From Alphaproteobacteria bacterium (GTDB lineage Bacteria; Pseudomonadota; Alphaproteobacteria; Micropepsales; Micropepsaceae), in assembly GCA_021413465.1 (NCBI GenBank), contig JAIOQG010000116.1:1-37585 (forward strand): a stretch of 37,585 nt of DNA. Direction: 5' to 3'. Within the stretch, counting starts at the first letter, position 1. The number at the start of each line of letters is the position of its first letter. Shown one piece after another: positions 22,956 through 33,910 of this stretch. The translations under genes and the position numbers were made by a program. The notes beneath the pieces are model-generated. The model had not been told where the DNA came from. It worked only from the letters and a program-made list of their open reading frames with translations, and ran no database searches.

Positions 22956-24521
22956 CTAGTTCACGCGCCGCGCCCTGCCCGCCCAATACGGTTCGCGCAG
23001 TTCGCGGCGGAGGATTTTTCCGCTCGGGTTGCGCGGCAAAGCTTCGATGAAGTCGACCGACTTCGGCAGTTTGTAGCCGGCGATGCGGCTGCGGGTAAAG
23101 GCGATGATGTCTTCGGCGGTTGCGGTTTGGCCCGGTTTGAGGACGACGATGGCTTTGACCGCCTCGCCCCATTTGTCGTCGGGGACGCCGATGACGGCGA
23201 CGTCGGCCACCGCTGCGTGGCCGAAGACGGCATTTTCGACTTCGGCCGGGTAAATGTTCTCGCCACCCGAAACGATCCTGTCCTTCACGCGGTCGTGGAT
23301 GAAGAGGAAACCGTCTTGATCGAAGAAGCCGGCGTCGCCGGTGTAGAACCAACCGTCCTTGATCGACTTGGCGGTCGCTTCGGGTTTGTTCCAATAGCCC
23401 TTCATCACCGTGCCGCCCTTGATCGCGATTTCGCCGACGGCGCCTTGCGGCGCGTCTTTGCCGTTCTCGTCGAACACTTTGATTTCGAGGCCGGGATAGG
23501 GTTTGCCGCACGAGCGCAGCAAAGTGCCGCGATGGTCTTCGGGTTGGAGCGCCGTGCCGGCGCCGACGGTTTCGGTTAGGCCGTAGAGTTGGGTGAAACC
23601 GCAGCCCTTGAAGATCGCTTGTGCCGTCTTGAGCAGCTCCTCGGTGATCGGCGAGGCGCCGTAGAAGATGCGTTTCACGCAGGAGATGTCGGTCGTTTTG
23701 ATGCGCGGATGTTGGACCAGCATGAGGATGACGGCGGGCACCAGAAACATGTTCTGGACGCGGTATTTTTCGATCATGTCGAAGACGCCATCGGGCGTAA
23801 CGGTCTTCATCACGACGCCGAACGAACCTTGGGCCAGCGTGTTCAGGCCCATATTCGTGCCGGCGACGTGGAAATTCGGCATGGCGACCAGGTTGGGTTC
23901 GCCGGCGTCGAACTCGCCCCACTTGGCGTCGGTCGCGGATTTGAAGAACGCCATGTAGTTGCCGTTCGTCAGCTGTACGCCTTTGGGATTTCCGGTGGTG
24001 CCGGAGGTGTAGAGCTGGATCGCGTCATCGTCCTGCTTGGTGGGCAGGTGCGGGTCCTTGTCGCTTTGCTTGTCGCGCCAGGCGAAATATGCGGGCCAGG
24101 TTGCGTGGCCGCCGTCGAGGGCGATGATGTGTTTGAGTTTTGGGCAGTCTTTTTTGATCGCTTCGATCATGGGCGCGAATTCTGCGCCGACGAAGATGAC
24201 CTCGCAGCCGGCGTCGTTCATGACGTAAACGATCTCAGGGCCAGCCAGGCGCCAGTTCACGCCGACGATCACCGTGTTCGACTTGAAGGCGCCGAGCAGG
24301 ACTTCGAAGTAGGTGTCGGAGTTCATGCCCATATAACCTATGCGGGCATCCGGTTTTTGGCCGAGGGCGATGAGGCCGTTCGCGACCTGGCTCGTCTGCT
24401 TGTCGAGCGCCGCGTAGGTCGTGTCGCGGCCTTGAAAGTGCATTGCAACAGAGTTGCCGCGCTTCTTGGCCTGTTGGCGCGAAATATCGGACAGGACCTT
24501 CAGGCCGGTGAAATCGTACAT
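22956..24521 (-). CDS. long-chain fatty-acid / acyl-CoA synthetase (AMP-forming)
   Basis: IQLYTSGTTGNPKGVQLTNGNYM; GWFYTGDAGFFDQDGFLFIHDRVKDRIVSGGENIYPAEVE; NPSGKILRRELR. Confidence 0.93.
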   Translation of the reverse strand: MYDFTGLKVLSDISRQQAKKRGNSVAMHFQGRDTTYAALDKQTSQVANGLIALGQKPDARIGYMGMNSDTYFEVLLGAFKSNTVIVGVNWRLAGPEIVYVMNDAGCEVIFVGAEFAPMIEAIKKDCPKLKHIIALDGGHATWPAYFAWRDKQSDKDPHLPTKQDDDAIQLYTSGTTGNPKGVQLTNGNYMAFFKSATDAKWGEFDAGEPNLVAMPNFHVAGTNMGLNTLAQGSFGVVMKTVTPDGVFDMIEKYRVQNMFLVPAVILMLVQHPRIKTTDISCVKRIFYGASPITEELLKTAQAIFKGCGFTQLYGLTETVGAGTALQPEDHRGTLLRSCGKPYPGLEIKVFDENGKDAPQGAVGEIAIKGGTVMKGYWNKPEATAKSIKDGWFYTGDAGFFDQDGFLFIHDRVKDRIVSGGENIYPAEVENAVFGHAAVADVAVIGVPDDKWGEAVKAIVVLKPGQTATAEDIIAFTRSRIAGYKLPKSVDFIEALPRNPSGKILRRELREPYWAGRARRVN

Positions 24522-24661
24522 TTGTGCCCTCCCATGGCGTCTTTATTTTGGCGCCAATGTAGCGACGCCGGGCGTAGAGGCAATGGCGGCGGCGAAATTC
24601 CTTTCACAGGCGTCCTGGATCGATAAAGTGCCTCGATCACCATCGAACAGCGAGTGCGACC

Positions 24662-25219
24662 ATGGCCCGTGTGCCTTATCCCGACCCGACCCACCTTTCG
24701 CCCGAGACGCGCGAAGTGTTGGGCAAGATGCCGCCTTTGAACATCTTCCGCATGATGGCGGGGGGCGAGGGTTTGCTGAAGGCGTTCACGCGGATGGGGA
24801 ACTATCTGCTGTTCAAGTCGAAGCTCGACCCGATCTTGCGCGAGATCGCGATCATTCGAGCCGGCGTGTTGTCGAAGGCGACGTACGAGGTGCATCAACA
24901 CGAGCGTATCGGGCGCGACTTGGGAATGAGCGACGCGCTGATCAAGGCGATCCATGCGGGGCCCGATGATGCGGGGTTTAACGAACTGCAACGGCTCGTG
25001 ATGCGCTATACCGACGATGTGGTGCGCAATGTGCGCGCGGGCGATGCCACGTTCGCACCGCTGTCCGAGCGGCTGTCGTTGCAGGAGATGCAGGAGCTGA
25101 CTGTGACCATCGGCTATTACATGATGGTGAGCCGGTTCCTCGAAACGTTCGACGTCGATATCGAGCAAACGGGAACGAAGGGCGTGTCGTTTCCCGACTC
25201 GCAGAAGCGCTCGTCATGA
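24662..25219 (+). CDS. carboxymuconolactone decarboxylase family protein
   Basis: LDPILREIAIIRAGVLSKATYEVHQHERIGRDLGMSDALIKAI; CMD/AhpD-like pattern. Confidence 0.88.
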   Translation: MARVPYPDPTHLSPETREVLGKMPPLNIFRMMAGGEGLLKAFTRMGNYLLFKSKLDPILREIAIIRAGVLSKATYEVHQHERIGRDLGMSDALIKAIHAGPDDAGFNELQRLVMRYTDDVVRNVRAGDATFAPLSERLSLQEMQELTVTIGYYMMVSRFLETFDVDIEQTGTKGVSFPDSQKRSS

Positions 25220-26034
25220 GCGAGGCGGAGCGGCCGATGGCAGCCGAGTCGCGCGGCGAGGCGCCGGGGCGCGGGCGACTTACCGGGCGGCGCATTCTTG
25301 TCGTGGGCGGCGGGCAGGACGATCGCGGCCAAGACGATGCGCCGGTCGGCAACGGGCGGGCGATGTCGGTGTTGTTTGCGCGCGAGGGGGCGCGCGTGGC
25401 TGTCGCAGACCGCAACATTCAAAGCGCGGAAGCAACCGTCGCGCTGTCGATGAATGGGGTGGCGATTGCGGCCAATGTGGCCATGCCAGACGATATCGTC
25501 GCGATGGTCGGCGGCGCAGCGGCGAAGCTCGGCGGGCTCGATGGGCTTGTCTATAACGTCGGTATCGGCGTCGGCGATCCGTGGCTTGCCGGGGCGACCG
25601 CCGAAAGTTGGGACAAGGTGTTTGCCGTTAATTTGCGCGGGGCGATGCTGACCTTGAAGGCAGCGCTGCCGGTGCTCGCGGACGGTTCGTCGGTGGTGCT
25701 GATTTCTTCGATTGCTTCAATGAAGCCCGGAAGCCGTTTGCCGGCCTATGATGCGTCGAAGGCGGCGTTGACCGGGTTGATGCGGCACGCCGGAATCGAA
25801 GGCGAGCGGCGCGGGATTCGGGTCAACATCATCGCGCCTGGCTTGATGGATACGTCGATCGGGCGCGAGGCGACGCGCGGGCGGCCGGGGCGCGCGAAGA
25901 CGCCGGTGCCGCTGGGGCGTCAGGGCACGGGATGGGAGACGGCTTATGCCGCGCTCTTTCTTATGTCGGATGAAGCGGCCTACATTACCGGTCAGACATT
26001 GGCCGTCGACGGCGGCATGACGGGATTGCGCTAA
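25216..26034 (+). CDS. SDR family oxidoreductase with atypical glycine-rich loop
   Basis: VVLISSIASMKPGSRLPAYDASKAALTGLMRHAGIEGERRGIRVNIIAPGLMDT (YxxxK) and the typical SDR C-terminal GQTLAVDGGMTG. Confidence 0.9.
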   Translation: MSEAERPMAAESRGEAPGRGRLTGRRILVVGGGQDDRGQDDAPVGNGRAMSVLFAREGARVAVADRNIQSAEATVALSMNGVAIAANVAMPDDIVAMVGGAAAKLGGLDGLVYNVGIGVGDPWLAGATAESWDKVFAVNLRGAMLTLKAALPVLADGSSVVLISSIASMKPGSRLPAYDASKAALTGLMRHAGIEGERRGIRVNIIAPGLMDTSIGREATRGRPGRAKTPVPLGRQGTGWETAYAALFLMSDEAAYITGQTLAVDGGMTGLR

Positions 26035-26050
26035 CGCCGAGGAGATTCTT

Positions 26051-27268
26051 GTGAGCGACAACAGGCAGACGTGGCTTGAGGGTGCAAAGGCGTTGTTGCC
26101 GGAGACGGTGACGTTGCGTCGGAAAATTCACGAGCATCCGGAGCTGGGGCTGCATTTGCCCAAGACGGTCGCGGCCGTGCGCGAGGCGCTAGAGGGGCTC
26201 GATGTAAGGATCGAAACGGGGCCTTCCACTTCCGGCATGATCGTGACGCTGCAGGGGCCGACGCAAGGGCGCACGGTTTTGCTGCGCGGCGATATGGATG
26301 CGCTGCCGATGCCGGAAGACACTGACCTGCCGTTCAAGTCGAAGGAGCCGGGACGCATGCATGCGTGCGGGCACGACTCGCATACGGCGATGCTGACGGG
26401 GGCAGTGAAGTTGTTGCATCAGCATCGTGGTCGATTGGCGGGCACGGTGAAGTTCATGTTCCAGCCGGGCGAGGAAGGTTACTTCGGTGCGCGCTATATG
26501 ATCGAGGACGGTTTGATCGACCGGCACCCTAAGCCCGACGGTGCGTTCGCCATGCACATCACGCCGAACGTGCCGACCGGAATTTTCACGGCGAAGGCGG
26601 GGGCGTTCATGGCGTCGACCGATACGCTGGAGGTGCGTGTCATCGGCAAAGGCGGGCACGCGTCGGCGCCGCATCACACCGTCGATCCAATGCCGATCGC
26701 GTGCGAAATCGTGCTGGCGCTTCAGAGCTTCGTCACGCGCAAGATCAATGCGTTCGATCCGGTCGTGCTGACCATCGCCAAGATCGACGGCGGAACGACG
26801 AGCAATGTTATCCCTGAGTCGGTGAATTTGCTCGGCACGTTGCGCTCTGTGTCGGAAGGTTCGCGCGCGCGAGCCAAGGAAGGCTTGAAGAAAGTCATCG
26901 AGAAGATCGCAGAGGCGCACGACGCGCGGGCCGAAGTGAAGCTGACACCTGGATACGACGTAACCGTGAATGACGGTCGTATGGTCACGCTTGCCGCCGA
27001 CGCGGCGCGCGGTTTGTTCGGCGACAAGGGGTTTGTGCCGATGCCGTCGCCCGTGATGGGTGCGGAAGATTGGTCCTATGTCTTGCAGCGCATTCCGGGC
27101 TGCATGGTGTTTTTGGGCGTTGCACCCGAAGGCTGCAACCACCACCACGCGGCGCCGTGCCATTCGAACCGCATGATGCTGGACGAACACGCGATGATGA
27201 ATGGGGTCGCACTCTATGCGGCGGTGGCGAAGCGGTTTTTGGAACAGGGGTTGCCGGCGAACGGATGA
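26051..27268 (+). CDS. M20 family amidohydrolase / hippurate hydrolase-like
   Basis: LRRKIHEHPELGLHLPKTVAAVREAL...LRGDMDALPM...GRMHACGHDSHTAMLTGAVKLL; M20D pattern. Confidence 0.93.
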   Translation: MSDNRQTWLEGAKALLPETVTLRRKIHEHPELGLHLPKTVAAVREALEGLDVRIETGPSTSGMIVTLQGPTQGRTVLLRGDMDALPMPEDTDLPFKSKEPGRMHACGHDSHTAMLTGAVKLLHQHRGRLAGTVKFMFQPGEEGYFGARYMIEDGLIDRHPKPDGAFAMHITPNVPTGIFTAKAGAFMASTDTLEVRVIGKGGHASAPHHTVDPMPIACEIVLALQSFVTRKINAFDPVVLTIAKIDGGTTSNVIPESVNLLGTLRSVSEGSRARAKEGLKKVIEKIAEAHDARAEVKLTPGYDVTVNDGRMVTLAADAARGLFGDKGFVPMPSPVMGAEDWSYVLQRIPGCMVFLGVAPEGCNHHHAAPCHSNRMMLDEHAMMNGVALYAAVAKRFLEQGLPANG

Positions 27269-27494
27269 AGCGCTTCATGCGGCGGTGACTGCGCGGATAG
27301 CCGTTAACGTTGAAACTTTTTGTCGCGGGTTTTCCGGTCTCATCTCCCCTTCCAATCTGGCAGCAGCGCCGCAAGAAGTTCTTGTTTCGTTCGAAAGCTC
27401 TGGCTAGGTTCGCGCTCTTGCCGATCTGCGCGTGCGGTCCGATTTGAGTGGCGCAACGTATTGATCGCGCACGTCGACGTGGTCAGGGGTCATG

Positions 27495-28564
27495 ATGTCG
27501 GAAGGTCAACGCGAATTGCTCGACCGGTTGCGTATCAACCGGGACGAAGAAGAGGACGAGGGCGGCGGTAATCGGTGGCTGATCGTCGGAGTCGCGATGG
27601 CTTGCGCATTGGTCGCCGCCGGTGCGATTTATCTCTTCTGGCCGAAGGGCACGGACAGCGCGGCCGTGGCAGAGACTCTGCCTGCAGCAACCGCTCCCGA
27701 CTCGAAAGCGCTGCCGGCCGGAAGCGGGGGCGTGTTGTCGGCCTCGGGTTACGTGACAGCGCGACGGCTTGCGACGGTTTCGGCCGAGATCACCGGACGA
27801 ATGTCCGAGGTTTTGATCGAAGAAGGCATGACCGTCAAATACGATCAGGTTTTGGCGCGGCTCGATGCGACGTTGGCGAAGACCGAGGTTGATATCTCGG
27901 AAGGCAACGTCAAGTCGGCGCGCGGCGGCCTTGCGGCTGCATCATCCGACCGGGCGGAGGCGCAGCGACAGCTCGCGCGTATTCGCGGCGTGAATGCGAA
28001 GGCATTTGCGAGCACTGCCGACCTTACGCGCGCGGAAGCCGCGGCCGAAGGCGCGGAGGCGCGTTATGCTCAAGCGCAAGGTGCGCTCAATTCGGCGCAA
28101 GCTTCGCTCGAACGGGCGAAGGTTTTGCTCGACAAGCACGAGATCCGCGCGCCGTTCGGCGGCGTGGTGACAACGAAGGACGCGCAGCCCGGCGAGATCG
28201 TGTCGCCTGCCGCGGCCGGTGGCGGTTTCACACGCACGGGCGTGTGTACGATTGTCGACATGAATTCGCTGGAAGTCGAGGTCGAGGTGAACGAGTCCTT
28301 CATCAGTCGCGTGAAGGCCGGGCAGCGGGCCAGCGCGACGCTCGACGCCTATCCGGATTGGGAAATCCCGGCCAAGGTCACCGCGATCATCCCGACGGCT
28401 AATCGCGATAAGGCAACCGTGAAAGTGCGCGTCGGCATTGAGGCCCGCGATCCGCGCATTCTTCCCGAGATGGCAGCCAAGGTCTTATTCTTCAACGACG
28501 ACAAGCCGGAAGCGGCGGCCCCCGCCTCGCCCGCGCCGGCCGCAAGCCCACAAGGAACTGCGCC

Positions 28565-28568
<4 letters not shown>
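27495..28568 (+). CDS. MacA/HlyD-type periplasmic adaptor subunit
   Basis: N-terminal TM segment WLIVGVAMACALVAAGAIYLFW, then lipoyl and coiled-coil MFP pattern ASGYVTARRLATVSAEITGRMSEVLIEEGMTVKYDQVLARLD. Confidence 0.9.
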
Positions 28569-29253
<685 letters not shown>

Positions 29254-29257
<4 letters not shown>

Positions 29258-30408
29258 CGCTTGTCGAACTCGTACGGAAGAATTTGTTCCGCAAGAAGCT
29301 GCGGACGACTTTGACGATTGTGGCGATCTTCGTGGCGTTCGTGATCTTCGGCGTGCTGGCCACGTTTCAGAATGCGATCAATGCGGGCGTCGAGGTTGCC
29401 GGCGCGGATCGTTTGATCACCGTCAACAAGATCAACTTCACCTTGCCCATGCCGCTCGCCTATCCGACGCGCACAGCCGGGGTGGCGGGGGTGAAGCAAG
29501 TTGCGCACGCGGAGTGGTTCGGCGGGTACTATCAGGAGCCGCGGAATTTTTTGGTCGCGTTTGCGGTCGACCCGAAAAACTATCTCGACATCTATTCGGA
29601 GTTGATCTTGCCGCCGGCGCAGCGCGAAGCGTTTCTTCGGGAGAAGACAAGCATCATCGTCGGCAAGGCGAGCGCCGATCAGTACGGCTGGAAGGTCGGC
29701 GACCGGCTACCTTTGAAGAGCAACATTTACCAGCAAAAGAACGGGTCTGACACGTGGGACTTTACGATCGCCGGCATCTATACCGGCAACGATCAGCGCG
29801 TGGACACGACGCCCGTCATCTTCCACTACGACTACCTGGCGGACACACGCAGTTTCGGCGACGGCACGACCGGCTGGATGATCCTGAAAACGGCGGATGC
29901 GAAAGAGAACCCGCGGATCATGCGCGAGGTTGATTCGCTGTTCGCGAACTCCGCCTTCGAGACTGAAACCAAGACGGAGCAAGCCTTCAACAAGGCGTTC
30001 GCGGAGCAGCTTGGCGATCTGGGGTTCATCGTCACTTCTGTGGTGGGGGCCGCGTTCGTGACGATTTTGCTGATCGTCGGCAACACGATGATGCTGACCG
30101 TGCGCGAACGAACGAACGAGATCGCCGTATTGAAGACGATCGGGTTCACGACGCGGCGCATCTTCGGGATGGTGATTGCCGAGTCGATGCTGCTTGCCGT
30201 GATTGGCGGATTGCTCGGCATTGTTGTGGCCTGGCTGATCAGTTTCGCGCTGGCGGGACCGCTTAGCCGGTTTGGGCCTGTAGCCTTTTCGTTCGATACG
30301 GCTGCGTTTGCGTTCGTGTTGATGGCGCTGCTCGGACTTCTGACCGGTCTCATCCCCGCGTACAGGGCGATGAATACCGACATCGTGACCGCGTTCGGAA
30401 GGAAATAG
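29254..30408 (+). CDS. ABC transporter permease (FtsX/MacB-type)
   Basis: MTLVELVRKNLFRKKLRTTLTIVAIFVAFVIFGVL...MMLTVRERTNEIAVLKTIGFTTRRIFGMVIAESMLLAVIGGLLGI. Confidence 0.93.
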
Positions 30409-30411
30409 CGC

Positions 30412-31602
30412 ATGGGACGGACTCTGACGCAGATCGCTGCGGTCACTGCTATGAACCTGCGCTCGCTGCCGCAGCGCAAGTGGACGTCGCTTGCCACCGT
30501 GGTTGCGATTGCGCTCGTCACCGGGGTGCTGCTCGCCTTCCTGGCGATGGCGAACGGATTCCAGGCGACTGTCGCCGGCACGGGCTCGAACGACGTTGTC
30601 ATCGCGCTGCGCAAGGGCAGCGAGAGCGAAATCAACTCGACGCTCATGCGCGAGCAGGTGCTGCTGCTGCAGGAAGCGCCGGGGCTGGCGAAGGCCGCCG
30701 ACGGCAAGCCGCTGCTGTCGCCGGAGCTTTACGTTATCGTCGACGGCATAAAGAAGTCCTCGGGGTTGAAGGCGAACCTGCCGCTGCGCGGTTTGGGGCC
30801 GCTCGCGAACGAGGTGCGCCAGGGCATCCGCATCGTGAGCGGGCGCATGTTCCAACCGGGCACGAACGAACTCGTCGTCGGGCGCTCGGTCTCGAAGCAG
30901 TTCCGCGGTTTTGAGCTTGGCGCGAAGATGCGGCTGGCGTCGCAGAACTGGGTCGTGGTCGGCGAGTTCGACGCGGGCGGCAACGTGTTCGAGTCCGAGA
31001 TTTGGGCGGACGTTTCGGTGCTGCAGGGTCTTTATCAGCGCGGCAGTACGGTGCAGACGGTGCGCGCGCGGATGAACGATCCCGCAAGCCTTGAAAAGAT
31101 CCGCGCGTTTTCGGAGGCCGATCCGCGGCTGAAACTCGACATCAAGGCCGAAAAGGAATTTTACTCCGGGCAGAGCCGCAATATCGGCGACCTTATTCTG
31201 TATCTGGGTTGGCCGCTGGCGATTGCGATGTCGTTTGGAGCCCTGGCCGGCGCGCTCAACACGATGTTCGCTTCGGTCGATGCGCGGGCGCGCGAGATTG
31301 CGACGCTGCGCGCGATCGGATTCCGCGGCACGCCCGCCTTCATAGGCACCATGATCGAGTCGATCATCTTGGCCGGCATCGGCGGCGTGGTCGGGTCGCT
31401 CGGTACCTATCTGCTGTTCGACGGGATCAGTGCGGCGACATTGGGCAGCAACTTCACGCAGGTCGTGTTCTCGCTCAAACTGTCGTGGTCGCTGGTGCTG
31501 CAGGGGTTGATCCTGTCGCTGGTGATCGGCTTTGCGGGCGGCGTGTTTCCGGCGTGGCGCGCGGCGCGGATGCCATTGCTGGCGGCGTTCAAGGAGCAAT
31601 AG
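30412..31602 (+). CDS. ABC transporter permease (FtsX/MacB-type), second subunit
   Basis: NTMFASVDARAREIATLRAIGFRGTPAFIGTMIESIILAGIGGVVGSLG; FtsX domain. Confidence 0.93.
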   Translation: MGRTLTQIAAVTAMNLRSLPQRKWTSLATVVAIALVTGVLLAFLAMANGFQATVAGTGSNDVVIALRKGSESEINSTLMREQVLLLQEAPGLAKAADGKPLLSPELYVIVDGIKKSSGLKANLPLRGLGPLANEVRQGIRIVSGRMFQPGTNELVVGRSVSKQFRGFELGAKMRLASQNWVVVGEFDAGGNVFESEIWADVSVLQGLYQRGSTVQTVRARMNDPASLEKIRAFSEADPRLKLDIKAEKEFYSGQSRNIGDLILYLGWPLAIAMSFGALAGALNTMFASVDARAREIATLRAIGFRGTPAFIGTMIESIILAGIGGVVGSLGTYLLFDGISAATLGSNFTQVVFSLKLSWSLVLQGLILSLVIGFAGGVFPAWRAARMPLLAAFKEQ

Positions 31603-31605
31603 CGC

Positions 31606-32100
31606 TCAAAGATTTTTGACGTATTGAATGAAGCCCCCGTTCGTTGCGACGCGGTCGTAGAGTTGACGTGCGGTTGCATTCGATTCATGCGTCAGCCAGT
31701 GGACCTTTTTGCCGCCGGCGGCCTTGACCACGTCATAGACGTGCTCGATCAAGGCGTGGCCCATGCCAGTGCCGCGTTCGCCCGGGTCCACGAACAGATC
31801 TTGCAGGTAGCAGGCCGGGCCATCGAGCCAGCCCGAGCGATGTAAGATGATATGCACAAGGCCGCGCGGCGTGCCCTCGCGCTCGGCGAGATAGGCAAAC
31901 ATCGGCTCAGAGGGGTTCAAGAAGCGGCCGAAGGTCAGGTCGTATTGCGACGCCGGGAGTTCGGTTTGGTAGAAATCGAGATAACCCTTCCATAAGGCGT
32001 TCCAGGTGGGACGATCTTGGCCAACGAGGGGCCGGATGCGGACCAGGCCGCGGGTCGACGATTTGTCGAAGGCTGCCGATTGAAGGCCAAAAAGTGACAT
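31606..32100 (-). CDS. GNAT family N-acetyltransferase
   Basis: LQDLFVDPGERGTGMGHALIEHVYDVVKAAGGKKVHWLTHESNATARQLYDRVA; GNAT motif A. Start trimmed to MSLFGLQ. Confidence 0.92.
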   Translation of the reverse strand: MSLFGLQSAAFDKSSTRGLVRIRPLVGQDRPTWNALWKGYLDFYQTELPASQYDLTFGRFLNPSEPMFAYLAEREGTPRGLVHIILHRSGWLDGPACYLQDLFVDPGERGTGMGHALIEHVYDVVKAAGGKKVHWLTHESNATARQLYDRVATNGGFIQYVKNL

Positions 32101-32181
32101 CGTTGTTCCCGTCCGCCGGTGATTTCGCTCTATAGTGGCTAAGTGTATGCCATTCATGCCCTCAAGCCCAGAAACGAAACC

Positions 32182-32973
32182 ATGACCGCTGTCGTTCTGT
32201 ACGAGCACCCGCTCAGCCCGTATGCGCAGAAATGCAAGATTGCGCTCTACGAAAAGGGCGTTGCGTTTGCGTTGAAAATGCCCGCCGCCATCGGTACCGG
32301 CCAGGTCGATGCCGATTTTCTGAAAGCCAACCCGCGCGCAGAAGTGCCGGTGTTGGTGGACGGCGACTTCGCGGTGTTCGATTCGACCGTAATCCTCGAA
32401 TACATCGAAGACCGCTGGCCCGACCCTTCTCTATTGCCGAGCGATGCGAAGTTGAGGGCAAAGGCGCGGATGATCGAAGAGGCCATGGACACGCATTACG
32501 AGCCAATCAATTGGGGCTTGGGCGAGATCCGCTGGTTCAAGCGCGCCGACGGCGAACGGGCGCGCGTGATCGAAGCGCGGGCGGCGGGCCAAGCGCGTGC
32601 ATTTTTCACGTGGCTCGAGCGGCAGTTGGGCGACGGCGACTGGTTTTGCGGCGGCGCGTTTGGTTGGGCGGATTTGTCGGTGATCCCTTACATCAACGGG
32701 TCGGCGGCCCTGGGTGTTGGGCCATCGGCCACATCGAAATTGGGACACTGGCAAGCGCGGGCCAACGCCCGTCCTTCCGTCGCCAAGACGGCGCAAGCTG
32801 CGGCCGAGTCGATCAAAGGTATGGCGATGGTGGGCGAAGCGGTGCGTCAGCGGCTATTCAAGCGCGAGTATCGCGACCACCGGCTTGAATGGATGATGCG
32901 TTCGGGCGGCCTAGACGTCGTGCTGGACGGCATCAAAGAGGACAATATCCGTTTCTCCAACGAGTTTAACTGA
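32182..32973 (+). CDS. glutathione S-transferase family protein
   Basis: MTAVVLYEHPLSPYAQKCKIALYEKGVAF...NPRAEVPVLVDGDFAVFDSTVILEYIEDRWPDPSL. Confidence 0.92.
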   Translation: MTAVVLYEHPLSPYAQKCKIALYEKGVAFALKMPAAIGTGQVDADFLKANPRAEVPVLVDGDFAVFDSTVILEYIEDRWPDPSLLPSDAKLRAKARMIEEAMDTHYEPINWGLGEIRWFKRADGERARVIEARAAGQARAFFTWLERQLGDGDWFCGGAFGWADLSVIPYINGSAALGVGPSATSKLGHWQARANARPSVAKTAQAAAESIKGMAMVGEAVRQRLFKREYRDHRLEWMMRSGGLDVVLDGIKEDNIRFSNEFN

Positions 32974-32978
32974 CCATC

Positions 32979-33899
32979 ATGAGCGAGATCATTTTCCATC
33001 ACTATTGGACGTCGCCGTTCTCCGAGAAAATTCGCGTCGTGTTCGGGATGAAGGGGCTTTCGTGGCGATCGGTCGAAATTCCGAGCATGATGCCCAAGCC
33101 CGATCTGACACCCTTGACCGGCGGGTATCGCAAGACGCCGGTGATGCAGATCGGCGCCGACATTTATTGCGACACGCAGCTGATCATTCGCGAGTTGGAG
33201 CGGCGGTTCCCTTCGCCGTCGATCGTGCCCGACGCGGGCATGAGTTTCGCACTGGCGTTTTGGAGCGACCGGCCGTTTTTCCAGGCGACCGTGCCGCTGA
33301 TCTTTGGCGAGATCGGCCCGATGATTCCCGAAGCGTTCAAGAAAGATCGCGAGAAAATGTTTCCCGACCGGCCGTTCAACTACGAACAGATGAAGGCCGC
33401 GATCCCCGCGTTCAAGGAGCAATGGCGCGCTCATGCCGGCTTGATCGAAGCGCAGCTGAAGGACGGCCGCAAGTTTGTGCACGGCGACAAGCCGACGGTG
33501 GACGACGCGCACTGCCACATGAATGTTTGGTTTTTGAAGAGTTTCTTTGCGCCGACGGCGGATGCATTGCTCGACGGATTTCATTGGCTGGCGCCGTGGT
33601 ACGAACGCGTGAAAGCGATCGGCCAGGGTACGCACACGCCGATGGAGTCGAAAGAAGCGATTGCCATCGCCAACGCGGCAACTTCGCAGGCGGAGGCTCA
33701 TACCGACCCGCATGATCCCAATGGCCGCAAGCCGGGCGATCGGGTCAGCGTCGTGCCCGACGATTACGGCCGCGATCCGGTCGCGGGCGACCTCGTGTTC
33801 GCGTCGGCGCAGGAGATTGCGATCAAGCGGAACGATCCTTTGGTCGGCAATGTGGTCGTGCATTTCCCGCGCGCGGGATTTTTGGTTATGTCGGCTTGA
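32979..33899 (+). CDS. glutathione S-transferase family protein
   Basis: MSEIIFHHYWTSPFSEKIRVVFGMKGLSWRSVEIPSMMPKPDLTPLTGGYRKTPVMQIGADIYCDTQLIIRELERRFP; GST N-domain. Confidence 0.9.
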   Translation: MSEIIFHHYWTSPFSEKIRVVFGMKGLSWRSVEIPSMMPKPDLTPLTGGYRKTPVMQIGADIYCDTQLIIRELERRFPSPSIVPDAGMSFALAFWSDRPFFQATVPLIFGEIGPMIPEAFKKDREKMFPDRPFNYEQMKAAIPAFKEQWRAHAGLIEAQLKDGRKFVHGDKPTVDDAHCHMNVWFLKSFFAPTADALLDGFHWLAPWYERVKAIGQGTHTPMESKEAIAIANAATSQAEAHTDPHDPNGRKPGDRVSVVPDDYGRDPVAGDLVFASAQEIAIKRNDPLVGNVVVHFPRAGFLVMSA

Positions 33900-33910
33900 G
33901 GGGCGAACTT

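Noticed and set aside
22954-23922. N-terminal extension of the 547-aa ORF upstream of the GST
   Set aside because: Out-of-frame reading of the acyl-CoA synthetase gene; the GST begins at 22953.
23589-24626. 345-aa plus-strand ORF antisense to the acyl-CoA synthetase
   Set aside because: Asp/Val/His-rich antisense artefact with no motif.
26189-27190. 333-aa minus-strand ORF antisense to the M20 amidohydrolase
   Set aside because: Arg/His-rich antisense artefact.
29707-31599. 630-aa minus-strand ORF antisense to both FtsX permeases
   Set aside because: Arg/His/Gln-rich with no fold motif; antisense to strongly supported genes. Typical of high-GC codon bias.
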